DNA from: Nelumbo lutea
Taxonomy: Eukaryota > Streptophyta > Magnoliopsida > Proteales > Nelumbonaceae
NCBI GenBank assembly: GCA_022828595.1
Contig: JAKGHH010000003.1
Span: forward strand, 9,796,934 to 9,860,933
Reading direction: 5' to 3'
Length of the DNA: 64,000 nucleotides
Shown here: one piece after another, positions 54,381-64,000 of the stretch
Layout of the letters: each line of letters begins with the position of its first letter
Position numbering within the stretch: position 1 is the first letter of the stretch
Made by a program: the position numbers and the translations under genes
The notes under the pieces: model-generated
The model's database searches: none
What the model saw: the letters and a program-made list of their open reading frames with translations, nothing else
What the model was told of the DNA's origin: nothing

Positions 54381-55812
54381 GGGAAATTTTCAGTTTAATA
54401 CCCTGAAATTTGGGGTAATGTCAGTTTTAGTATTCCAACTTTCAAACGTATTAATATAGTACTTTACTTTCAAAAAGTGTAAAATTGATCTTTACTGCTA
54501 AACACCATCAATTATTTAAAACTATCCTTTAAAATACTAATACTCTTTATTATCTTTTATTTAACATTAAACCAATTATCTTTAAAGGAAAAGAGAAAAA
54601 AACATGAAATATGATAGAGGAAAATAATAATCGAAAGCAAAGAAATAAGGAGACAAGAATGTATTTCAAATGTAAAGATAAAAAACAAATGATGGAGAAA
54701 GATTTGACCCAACCCCTTGAGACAGTGACATGTGGACCTGACTCAATATGAGCAATAGCTCAACACCGCAACCTGGTTGCGATTAAGTAACGGACCTGCA
54801 GGACAGCTCGCTACGTCATAGCTCGCTATAGGGGGAGTTCGCTACCACGTAAGCTCGAGCTCCTCCGAGCTATCGAAAGGGAATACTCCAAGACTATACC
54901 AACCCACGAGTTAGGGTAACTAGCTCGCTCCAACACTTAGGCAGAAAAACAACCTTGAGAAGGGTCACCTTGAAATACCCTTAGGAACTCGCTACAAAGT
55001 AGCTCGTGACAAGATAGCTCGCTATGTGACTGGGTAGCTCGCTACAAGGTGGCTCGCAACTAAGCAACGTGACGTTCTCAAGGAAGCTTCTATCTGACAA
55101 GACCGTACCCATCAGACTGCGCTACTTCTCTCAACTGACGGCATAGTCCCTGTCTATTCGGCAAACTGTACCCACGTCTCTCGACAGATGGTGGTGTGTC
55201 TGTCCTTCCGGGACATGTCACCCATCCAATTGGGTAGTACCCTGCAGCGTTCACCTGCGCAGCCCTGGCAGGTAACGGCTGCAACAGAAGCCCAGTGGCT
55301 GTTACGCCCGATTTAACAAGAACGCCTATATAAGAGCTCCCTAGTAAAAGGGAGAGCTCTCTCTCGAACATTAGAGACCTATCTAAAACTTACTCTCGAG
55401 CTAATCTCGAAAACTCAGTGATCTAGCACGACCTACACTCTTAGCTTCTTTACACTCTTTGCTTTCTCCCCAACGTTCTAACTTAAGCTTCAGAGTACTC
55501 CCACTAGGCAAATCCCCCATGAGTCCTTCATCTTCTTCTTCTCAGGTGCCGTCAGTTGTCAGTTAGGAGCCAGTTAGCAGCCAGCTAGAAGTGCCCGGAT
55601 CATGCCGCATCAACAATGACTTCATTAATTTAAAATCTCAAACATCTCAACCGTTTAATCTCAAAGTAAAAAATAATAAACAATGTCCTATTTTGAATGA
55701 TAGTTTTGATATTTTCAATAAATAGGGGCCAATTTAACATTTTCAAAAATTTAAATACTGTATTGATACATTTGAAAGTTAACGTGCTAAATTGACACTA
55801 CCCCCAAGATAT
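54381..55812. mobile_element. Long-TIR element MU2, split by a solo LTR
   Basis: The left end (gggaaattttcagtttaata, later actttcaaacgtattaatat) is mirrored at the right before 55812 (tttgaaagttaacgtgctaa, later attgacactacccccaa). The solo LTR at 54690-55612 lies inside it. Related left ends occur at 56032 and 61947. The right end lacks the outermost 20-25 bp. No transposase is coded. Confidence 0.6.
54690..55612 (+). mobile_element. Solo LTR, family SL2
   Basis: It starts TGATGGAGAA and ends CGCATCA; the 5-bp flanks acaaa and acaat differ at one base. A TATA box (gcctatataagagctc near 55325), CT-rich leader and 'taacttaagcttcagagtac' sequence recall the SL1 LTRs, but the rest has diverged, so it is a related family. 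It holds 'agctcgctac' repeats near 54810-55050. There is no coding region. Confidence 0.75.
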
Positions 55813-56604
55813 GGGCCCACCATGAGTTGGCCTCCTAATTACCTTGCTCCACATATTTTTGGTTTGTTAAATGTCTCTTTTAACGCCTACCAACTTACCT
55901 CCTGTTATCCCTCCTCCCCCTCTTCCCATCTCTTTTCGTCTTTTTTAGAACCTTTTTGGGGCATTTCCCTCTCAAATCAAAATAACAATAGATAATTAGA
56001 TACCGTTAGTGATGGGATGCCTCTTAATTGGGAAAATTTTAATTTAATACCTTAAATTTTTAGGGTAGTATCAAAATTAGTATCCAAACTTTAAAATGTG
56101 TTACTGCAATATTTAAATTTTCAAAAACTGTTAATTTGGTTTCAAACAAACAAATGCAATGACACACCCCTAGTAAATCCAAAGAACAGAGAAAATTATT
56201 TTTTAAAATGTCAAAATTACCCCTTTTAAACCCTCTGTTAACAACAAACACCGAAAGTCCTGTTTGAAGTTGCAGCGTTCGCCATCGATGAGTTCATTTT
56301 GGAAATCATAACCAGAGAGAAATCCCAGTGTGTTCAGTCGTTGTCGGAGAGAAACATCTCTAGAGAAGCATCAGTTCTTGGTTAGATTTGCTGCTGAATA
56401 GGATATGCCAATCGGAGAACAAATAGAAGTCTTAAAACTCTATCGCGCAATTGACAGTTAGAACATGGTGGTGAAGTTCATGACTAAGTCCAGATAAGAT
56501 TTAACGATAAGAGTTCCCAAATGAATGCTTGAAAACCTAAGTCCTGCAGCACAAGAGTAGACAGAGAGATTAGAGAAAAAAAAAAAAAAAAAAAGAAACA
56601 AGAG

Positions 56605-56644
56605 AGAAGAAGAAGAAGAAGAAGAAGAAGAAGAAGAAGAAGAA
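56605..56644. repeat. (GAA)n microsatellite
   Basis: About 13 GAA/AAG units in a row, preceded by a run of A at 56578-56594. Confidence 0.95.
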
Positions 56645-57005
56645 TCTCTCAAACCACTCTCAAATTTTCACAACCATATGTGTTTTCTGAACGGAGCCAA
56701 AAGCCAACGAAATCCACAAATCTACCCACCAAACAGAAAACTAATCCAAATTGTTCAGAGTTGCAGTTGAACAACTGAAACAGGAAAAAAAGAAACTTTT
56801 TATAAAGCATTGAGCCTATAACCTGGGAAGTGAAAATGCAGAGTTGAAGATGAAGATCCATAGATGAATAAATAATAAGTGAAAAAGCATAGTGGAAAGA
56901 ATTAAAGAAACGAGAGGAAGTGCAGGCGGTAAATTAACAGTAACGGTAAGCTTTACCTGGGAAACGGTGGCTTTGTTACTGACTAATTACATATGTTATC
57001 TCACT

Positions 57006-57267
57006 CATGGTTTTCAAAACTGGACAGGACCGGATGGTTGGACCAGAAAAACAGTGAACCGGTTAGATGACCGGTTTCAGTTTTTCCCAAAGCCGGATTT
57101 TTCATAAAAACGGTTGATTTTGATCAGCAAATCACTGACCCAAGTGGTTAACCGTTTGAGACCAGTTTTCATTTTTTTTTTGTCAGAATGGGCCGGCCAT
57201 TCAGGTCGAATGGTCGATAACCGAACCCCTGACCGGTTCGGTCTCCAAATCGGTTTTAAAAACCATG
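57006..57267. mobile_element. hAT-type MITE, family HM1, copy 3
   Basis: A perfect 8-bp target duplication atctcact flanks it (56998-57005 and 57268-57275). The ends catggttttcaaaactgg and catggtttttaaaaccg are inverted. This is the best-preserved HM1 copy. Confidence 0.9.
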
Positions 57268-57360
57268 ATCTCACTCACTCCACTCCATCCAACATTAGGG
57301 TCACTCTCCACGAGAGCAGCTTTGTCTCAGTTGGTAATATCTCAATCTCTCTCTCTGGTT

Positions 57361-57527
57361 TTCCCGCAGGCACACCAGGGTCTGAAATAAGGCAGCAATT
57401 GGCGTCGTTTAACGGGTTCCCGCAAGCGCACCAGGGTCGGAAACAAGCGGCGATTGGCGTCATTTATCGAATTCCCACAGGTGCACTAGGGGGTCGGAAA
57501 CAAGCGGCGATTGGCATCATTATTGGG
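57361..57527. repeat. Three-copy tandem repeat of 55-56 bp
   Basis: Units start at 57361, 57417 and 57472. Each begins ttcccgcaggcacaccaggg or a close variant and continues with 'aaacaagcggcgattggcgt'-like sequence. The second and third are more alike than either is to the first. The frame stays open through them, but no protein is recognised. Confidence 0.9.
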
Positions 57528-57877
57528 ATAAAATTGATAAGCACCACCATGCCATGATACGTAGCGGAGGGGAGGTGATACTCTCCACTGGGGCCATTGC
57601 AAGTCCGCAGATTCTACTACGGCAACGACGGCGGAACCCAGTCTTCACTGTTTAGCTTCAACCAACCGTATATTTTTGGGAAATATTAAATTGGTTTGAA
57701 AAGGGTATAATGGTTCTCAATTATGCTTAAAGGGCATTTCGGACATACTGAAAGTTTTAAGTTATCACATGTCATCATGTGATTGACAAAGCTAACGGAG
57801 TACCAACGATAGTAACCGAGTTGACAGTTTTCAAAAGTTTGGGTACTCCAGTGATTTTTCGGGTAATAATTTGACAC

Positions 57878-58267
57878 TAGGGGTGTAAATGAATGAATGG
57901 GATCAAGCAATATCCGAATTCAAATCCAATTAGAAAATCTGATATTCGAATTTTATTCCATATCTAATAGATATTAAAAATTAATATTCAAATTTAAATC
58001 TGATTAAATATTTGAATATTCAATTCAATTTGAATTTGATTAATTAATTATTTTAGATGATTAATAAATATTTTATTGATATAAAATACATAAATATATA
58101 AATTACTTATATAACTTAATTATTATATAAATTATTCTATATATTATATATAAGAATTAAATAATCGATCAAATTTGGATATTTAGCAAATCGAATCAGG
58201 TCATATCCGAATTTGACCGATTATATTAAATTTGAAATCGGATTTTTGAATACTGTTGACACCCCTA
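57878..58267. mobile_element. hAT-like MITE with taggggtgt ends
   Basis: The ends taggggtgtaaatg and, in reverse complement, taggggtgtcaaca are inverted. Flanks share tgacac. The interior is very AT-rich with 'aaatttgaatt' phrases. It sits in the right terminal repeat of the MU2 element. Confidence 0.65.
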
Positions 58268-58314
58268 CATGACACTATCCCGAAGTTCATGGTACAAGTG
58301 AAATTTTCCCTAAG

Positions 58315-58653
58315 GCTACGTTTGGAATCGGTGTAAATCAATAACCGATGTAAAAGTTTACGTCAATTCGATGTTGTCAACGCTTGGAAGGAGTGTATCA
58401 TGATCGACGTAAAACTTCACTCCAGTTTAATTTTGCGTGTGTTTAGATGGAGTAGAATTCACATTGTGAACCGGTGTAAAACCTCATTAAACATAAAGTT
58501 TTAGATCAACTATCAATATAAATACTACATCAATAAAATCAATGTAAAACTTTACACTCATCACATTACATTTCAAAAGTGCAAGAGTCACTAAATCAGG
58601 ATCCAGTGTAAAACGTCATCAATATAATTTTACACCGATTCCAAACGCAGCAT
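58315..58653. mobile_element. PIF/Harbinger-like MITE
   Basis: The ends ggctacgtttggaatcggtg and (reverse complement) tgctgcgtttggaatcggtg are inverted, and both flanks read taa, a 3-bp duplication of the kind left by PIF/Harbinger elements. The interior repeats 'gatgtaaaa' and 'tgtaaaac' phrases. It abuts the right end of the MU2 element. Confidence 0.7.
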
Positions 58654-58764
58654 AAAAGATCATCCCTCTCGTCTTCCTTTTTACGGCGTCAATCAATCTC
58701 CATTTTTTTTTTAGAGTGTGATACAAGCTCTTCGCAGTTCCCACCGATCAATCCAAAACAGATA

Positions 58765-61545
58765 AAATTCATAAACCTCCCCTGGGGTTTAACTTTAACA
58801 AAAACCACCCTTAGGAAAAATTTACCCTTGCCTCCTTCGGTCAACAAAAACGTTGACTAATAAATTGATTTATTTAAAATACCCACTTTAACCTTTTTAT
58901 ATGGATTTTTACTAAAATAACTCGGAAAGCAATTTTAACTTGAATCACCTATTCAACAACATAATATTCGACTTTAGCCAATCACTCGACCCATGTATCC
59001 TTTTTCTTTACAAATTACAAGAAATTAAAGAAAATAATTTAATCTTAATGGTAACCCCCCAACAGGCATGCATCCATCAAACAAAAAACAAAAATCAAAA
59101 CTCTGTTTCTACAATTCATCGGTTTTATATCAAATAAGTTAATCTCGATTCAACCTCTAAGAATATTTTAAATTCTGATCCTGAACCTCTGAGAATATTT
59201 TCACCTGACTCGTTAGTTAGTCCTCATCATAAAAGGGAAAAGGAAAGAAATAACAAAAAATAAAATTAAATTAACTGGAAAAAAGATGCATTGGGCACAA
59301 TATCAATTAGGCTAGCATTGTCACCTTCTATGTTCGTCCAATATCTCTAGAGCTGATCCGAACTGGAACCAATGGCCTCTATATCGGTTCAACTAACTCC
59401 GAACCATAATCAAGAATCTCGCCTGCTGCTTCCTATCGTTGTACTAAACTAATCATCTAGTATCCATTTAATTGGAGAATTGAAGTCAATGCAGTGGCCA
59501 TTTTTAACATACTGTCATTCACCTCATACAACTTAACCCATCCTTTCAGCTCGATGGCTGAAAACCGTAGTCCATGAGTTGGGTTGGCTGGCATCTTGTG
59601 TCCAATCTACGACGTAAGCCAAGACTCTAACGAAACTTGCCTTTTAAATCCGACCACGCTTGGTAATTGCAATTAATGATTCATCACCACCCTTTAATTT
59701 ATTCGTTTCTCAATGTCTTCACCCTGTTCTCTTCAAATCCATTTTATTCATCTATTCTATTGGTAGGTCAATATATGTCAAACAACCCATTAAGGTCAGT
59801 AAAAAAGGGTTAGAGTGGATTGGGTCAAAGTATCCATTAGGCTCAGGATGAATTGGGTTGAAGGGATCAAGGGTTGGATTGATAATTTCATCAAGCCTCA
59901 TAATAAAAAATGTGTTTCAGGAGACTTAAACTAAAGTCTACCTAACAGGTTAATATTTCCTTCCATTTCAAGCCACCAAGCCGAATGTGATTTTATGATT
60001 AAAAGTTATATATAAATGATATTATTAACTTTTGTGTTCATATACAATTTAAACAAAAAACAAAAATTTATATTTAATAACTCTAACTAAAAATTAGAAA
60101 ATAAATTAAAAATATTATTTTATAAATTAATAGAACAAATATTCTATTAAATCTATATTTATTTAAAAAGATGATTTTTAATATCAAAAAATTTATACAT
60201 ATAGAATATTAGTAATAAAATAATTATTTTAATGCTTTAATTGGAATTGAAGGCACAAATATTTCTAAATTCTAACCATGCACTTTAATACTTTTATCAT
60301 AGTTTCTCCAACTGAACCTGCTGACTCCAACGCATTACAGATCTCTGACGATGATAGTCTTGTCTTGGTAGGAGAGACCTTAGCATATGGTTTAATTGGT
60401 TCAATAATGTAGATGGCGACATCTCGAAGCCAAGCTTCGAATGGTAAATGGCCCATTATTTAAGTTCAGTTTGTAAGTATGTAGAGCGCAAAACCTTGTA
60501 TTTTGTATGTATTTATACGCCTTTCAAATTGAGTACATGCGTACAATAATGAATTTTCCTCTCCTCTATGGCTCTATGTGTTTTCGGGGGTTGACTGATG
60601 AGTGACCCAATATTAAAAAAAAAAAAGAAAGATTGATGAGGGATGATACACCATCCATGCATGGTACCGCCTTCTTCTCTTCTGTCACCTTGACTTTCTC
60701 TTTTACTCTAGGAATCAGGCCACAAAGCAACACAACCGGATAACGAGAACACTGAAAATAGCTTGTAATTAGGGCCGGAGTGAGGAATTTTTTATGAGGG
60801 GGCTAAAATTTATAGATGGGCCATAGGGAGACCAATCATTGGGTGAAAAGTGAGGGGAGGGAACAAATTTACATATAAAAATATATTGAGTGTGCAAATT
60901 TCTAGACCATAGGGGGTGGGGGGGGTGGAATGGATGGTTCGAGTATGGTTTTTGAATCGCCGTTGACTCGGACAGTTAAACCATTTGGCTCGAGAATCGT
61001 TCAGGCAATTGATTCCATTTTACCTCAAATTCGATTTCCGACTAAAAACCATTGAATCGGTCAACAATTCGTCGATCTGTTCAACGGTTTTTGGTCATTT
61101 TTTAATGACCCATTGACTCAAGCGATCGAACCATCAATCCGTTCAACGGTTTTTTGTCTTTTTTTAATTTCAATTATTATTTCTATTTTTTTGTTAGAAC
61201 GGGCCGTTTGTTCGGACTGGACAGTCGAACCATCGACCTAGAAATCGATGGCCAAAACAGTTACGGTTCTAAGTCGTTTTTAAAACATCGTTCAAGTTAA
61301 AATTTCTTTTCGGTTATTTAGTAAAGTTCCATGTAAAAATAATATACAAAAGGGCAAAATGAGTATTTTAAAAAACTAACTCATTAGTAGACGTTTTGCG
61401 CGTCTACGACAATGACGGATGGGAGGTAAGTGTAGGTTTTCCCAAAAATGCAAGGGAGGCTTTTGTTAAAATTAAACCTCAAGAAGAGGATTTTATGATT
61501 ATCGAAAGCCTCAAGGGAGGTTTTTATACTATCCTAAGGTTCTAA
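58765..61545. mobile_element. Long-TIR element of 2.8 kb with nested MITE
   Basis: The left end (cataaacctcccctgggg, later aacgttgactaataaattga) is mirrored at the right end (aactcattagtagacgtttt, later caagggaggtttttatac), giving arms of about 150 bp. An HM1 MITE (60945-61289) lies near the right arm. The interior is AT-rich; a short frame at 60265-60456 is not recognised. No transposase is visible. Confidence 0.6.
60945..61289. mobile_element. hAT-type MITE, family HM1, copy 4 (oldest)
   Basis: Flanks gttcgagt (60937-60944) and gttcaagt (61290-61297) agree at seven of eight bases. The ends atggtttttgaatcg and (reverse complement) atgttttaaaaacga are inverted, and the 'agaacgggcc' centre motif is kept. 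It is longer (345 bp) and more diverged than the other copies, and contains two 'gttcaacggtttttgg' phrases. Confidence 0.75.
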
Positions 61546-61946
61546 ATATTGATACACCCGATATGCCGGTAGGGGTGTATCAGGCAGCATCGGTACTTTT
61601 TTTTTCAAATCTAGTTCAGGAGGGTCAGTTTAAGATTCCTCCACCCCCTGAACCGGTCAAAACCCCAATACACCCTCTATAGGGGCATATCGAGGTGTTC
61701 CCGATACAATATGTATCGACTGATATGGGCCAATATGTGTCGATTTTTTAAACCTTGCTTTATCTTTTAATTTATTGGGTTTTGGTTAATTGACTTAAGC
61801 ATACCTAGAACTTCCCTGAGTTGATTAATTAATATCCACAATTGTCAAACTGATGAATAGACTTATAAGTTGACCAGTTATCCAACCAAAAATCTCTATT
61901 AAATTAAGTGTTTACACATCAATATATACTCTGAATCAATTTTCTA

Positions 61947-62170
61947 GGGAAAATTCTCCATCATTACCATGTACTTTGGCTTAAGTGGCAATTTGGTCCC
62001 CACACTTAAAATGCAACAATCCAGTACCTAAACTTTCAAAATGTGACAATCCACTACTTGCGGCTAACTAAATACTACATGGCATTCTTAGGGCATTTTT
62101 GACTTTTTATATATCACTTAACGGTTGATTAACAGAATGGCTAGCAACAAATAATGGATTGTCACATTTT
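61947..62170. mobile_element. Left end of a MU2-like element
   Basis: The phrase 'gggaaaattctccatcatta', later 'ctaaactttcaaaatgtgac', resembles the MU2 left ends at 54381 and 56032. A short inverted match to 62157-62172 (gattgtcacattttgaaa) lies close by; the far end was not found. Confidence 0.45.
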
Positions 62171-62885
62171 GAAAACCAAAGGAAGAGTTTTACTCGTGTC
62201 ATCAACGCTTGGGAGTTGATGAAAGATCTGGAAGAGGAAATACCCATTTCAGTATAAGTGAAGAAAAGCCTCAAACCACAAGCCTTTCTACGAAAAGTAG
62301 CATGGATATATATCAAGATTCCTTCTAAGTTCTTCAGTGAGATAAGCTCTCCAAAAAAGCAATAGAAATTCGCAGGGAAGGAGAACAAGCACAGATGGAG
62401 CGGATCCAATGGTGACGAAGCTTTCACTGAGCTATTTGTTGGTGATAAGTCACCCCAAATCACCAAATTGTATTGTGATTTGATTAAAATCTTGTTTTTT
62501 CGATGATTTCTTCAGCGTTTCTGACGACAAAATCTTCGCCGCTGTTTTTCGTTCGAAGGAAGTAGGGGATAAATGACAGAGAATGACTGCGGCCTCTGCT
62601 GTTTTGCCCGAAGACTGCTCGGCGAGGCAACAAGCCCTTCGTTCTCTCTCCCTCTCGGCATAGCCGTCGCAGGTGACGATAGCCACCGACGAAGGTAAAA
62701 GGTACACGTGATTTCTATGCTCTTCAGCTCTCTGCATTCTTAAGCTATTTTAGCTCGCAACAAGTATTGGAGTCACCTCGCCGGGCTAGCAACCCTGGTT
62801 TTCTGATCCTATTTTTGCATATCAACTTTCTCCGCCATCCGCCTGGAAGTCAGATCACCTCCGGCAGGAAGCAGCTAGATCGCAG
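62171..62885. other. Gene-like but unrecognised sequence
   Basis: The stretch is GC-richer than its surroundings, with minus-strand frames of 119 and 95 codons (62107-62466, 62450-62737) that show no domain. It may be captured sequence in the preceding TIR element or an untranslated exon. Confidence 0.3.
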
Positions 62886-63234
62886 TTCAATACAGGAGCT
62901 GCTTCAAATTGCATTTCACAGAAACTTCGAATTCAGAGAAAGTGATTCAATCCCGTTAGTGTTCTAAAACCAATTTACAGAAACCTCAATTTCTGTATAT
63001 TTTTTAGATGTTTGTTTGTGTTCATTCTCTGTTTAGATGTATTTTTTTAGATGTCTATGTTTCAATACAGGAGCTGCTTCAAATTGCATTTCACAGAAAC
63101 TTCGAATTCAGAGAAAGTGATTCAATCCGGTTAGTGTTCTAAAACTAATTTACAGAAACCTCAATTTCTGTATTTTTTTTAGATGTTTGTTTGTGTTCAG
63201 TCTCTGTTTAGATGTATTTTTTTAGATGTTTATG
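62886..63234. repeat. 175-bp tandem duplication
   Basis: Unit 1 (62886-63060) and unit 2 (63061-63234) both begin ttcaatacaggagctgcttc and differ at a few bases and one or two short T-run lengths. Nothing is coded across them. Confidence 0.9.
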
Positions 63235-64000
63235 TTCATTCTTTGTTTAGTACAAATGAAAGTGAATGCAGGTATAAGTTTAACTTTAGTGCTCATTCTC
63301 TGTTTAGTTTGCGGTTAGATGTTTGCTTGTGTTTTAAATAGATCACCAACCACAGGCGATCATTTTTCCCAACCGGCCAGTGTCCATAGGTTCAGATCAT
63401 ACGAGCCCTGTATTGCTGCTCAAGAGCATTCACAGGCGACTGATATCACCACCGATTTTGTTTTTATTTTTTTCTTATTCCATTCATATTTTCTTTTGTT
63501 TTTTCAAATATTTAATAAATTTGTTTGTTGAAAAGGGTGATAAACAACCCTTATTTGGCCTCTCGAAGGCCCCTATATCCATATTTTTCGTTTTTGGGTT
63601 TCTGTCAAGTGAAACTTTGTTTAGACGCGAGTAAAGATGGTGATGGAATCTGGATCGGGTCGGGTTGGGTACAACTGGATTAAATTGGTTTATATTGCTC
63701 CAGTTTTTTGTTCGGTTTATATTGCTTTTGGTTCAGTTTATATTATTTTTGGTTTGTCTTAAATTGATTCAAATTCCCAAGACACCCAAAAATATTAATG
63801 TTTTGCTGAGCGAACTGAGTACAATATGAACTAACAATAATTACTTATAATTAATTAAGCGATAATTATTGTTTGCTGACCCAAATATTATTAAAAGCAA
63901 TTGTAAATACCAAAATATTAATGTTTTTACCAACATTAATTAACAGCAATAATTAATTACTGATAATTAATTATTTATAATTAATTATTTACCAACATTA
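63235..64000. other. AT-rich spacer at the window end
   Basis: Frames at 63319-63634 are not recognised. The last 200 bp are built of 'taattaatta' and 'caaaatattaatgttt' phrases. Confidence 0.4.

Larger units (their letters stand above)
56032..58312. mobile_element. Second MU2 long-TIR element with nested MITEs
   Basis: The left end (ttgggaaaattttaattta, later ttagggtagtatcaaaat) is mirrored at the right end (gacactatcccgaagttc, later gaaattttccc at 58312). A hAT MITE (57878-58267) splits the right repeat, and an HM1 MITE (57006-57267) and a tandem repeat lie inside. Gene-like sequence around 56270-56460 may be captured but gives no recognisable protein. Confidence 0.55.

Overview
The window is nuclear DNA of a flowering plant. 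Split genes use GT-AG introns with pyrimidine-rich acceptors, the spacers are AT-rich and packed with short inverted-repeat transposons, SINEs, 5'-truncated LINEs and Gypsy-type solo LTRs, and the protein families are plant ones. A separate GRXC1-type and GRXC2-type glutaredoxin points to a eudicot; the species cannot be read from the sequence.

I can rebuild four host genes exon by exon, and each keeps an open frame across its junctions. (1) 1891-16843 (+): a 13-exon gene for a 1086-residue secretory-pathway membrane protein with an N-terminal ectodomain and about nine C-terminal membrane helices; one intron is of the rare GC-AG class. (2) 31823-33976 (+): a 107-residue glutaredoxin of GRXC2 type, active site CPFC. 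(3) 40501-44396 (+): a 129-residue glutaredoxin of GRXC1 type, active site CVYC. Genes 2 and 3 have identical intron positions and phases, so they are a tandem duplicate pair. (4) about 47612-53970 (-): chloroplast anthranilate phosphoribosyltransferase of tryptophan synthesis, with at least ten exons and a solo LTR plus two LINE fragments in its fifth intron.

Broken or captured gene pieces are an F-box/kelch gene with two compensating frameshifts and a stop (23201-24397, -), the last exon of a heavy-metal-associated isoprenylated protein with a stop 13 codons before its CaaX box (30578-30975, -), an acid-phosphatase-like exon inside a Mutator-like element (about 27985-28127, +), and a LINE RNase H domain inside a second element of that family (37421-37984, +).

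Layout: 1-1.9 kb repeats; 1.9-16.8 kb gene 1, with a SINE nested in a TIR element, a LINE fragment and a perfect 187-bp duplication in its introns; 16.8-23.2 kb small elements; 23.2-24.4 kb F-box pseudogene; 24.4-31.8 kb Gypsy gag remnant, MITE, SINE, Mutator-like element and HIPP fragment; 31.8-44.4 kb the glutaredoxin pair, separated by a Mutator-like element and a solo LTR; 44.4-47.6 kb MITEs; 47.6-54 kb the tryptophan gene; 54-64 kb nested TIR elements, a solo LTR, MITEs and tandem repeats. The host genes share no obvious pathway.

The strongest new observations are in the mobile DNA: a four-copy MITE family with clear 8-bp target duplications, a four-copy near-palindromic family, three solo LTRs from two families that share TGATG...CATCA ends, and a long-TIR Mutator-like family carrying gene pieces. 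I found no CRISPR array, rRNA gene or functional tRNA gene.
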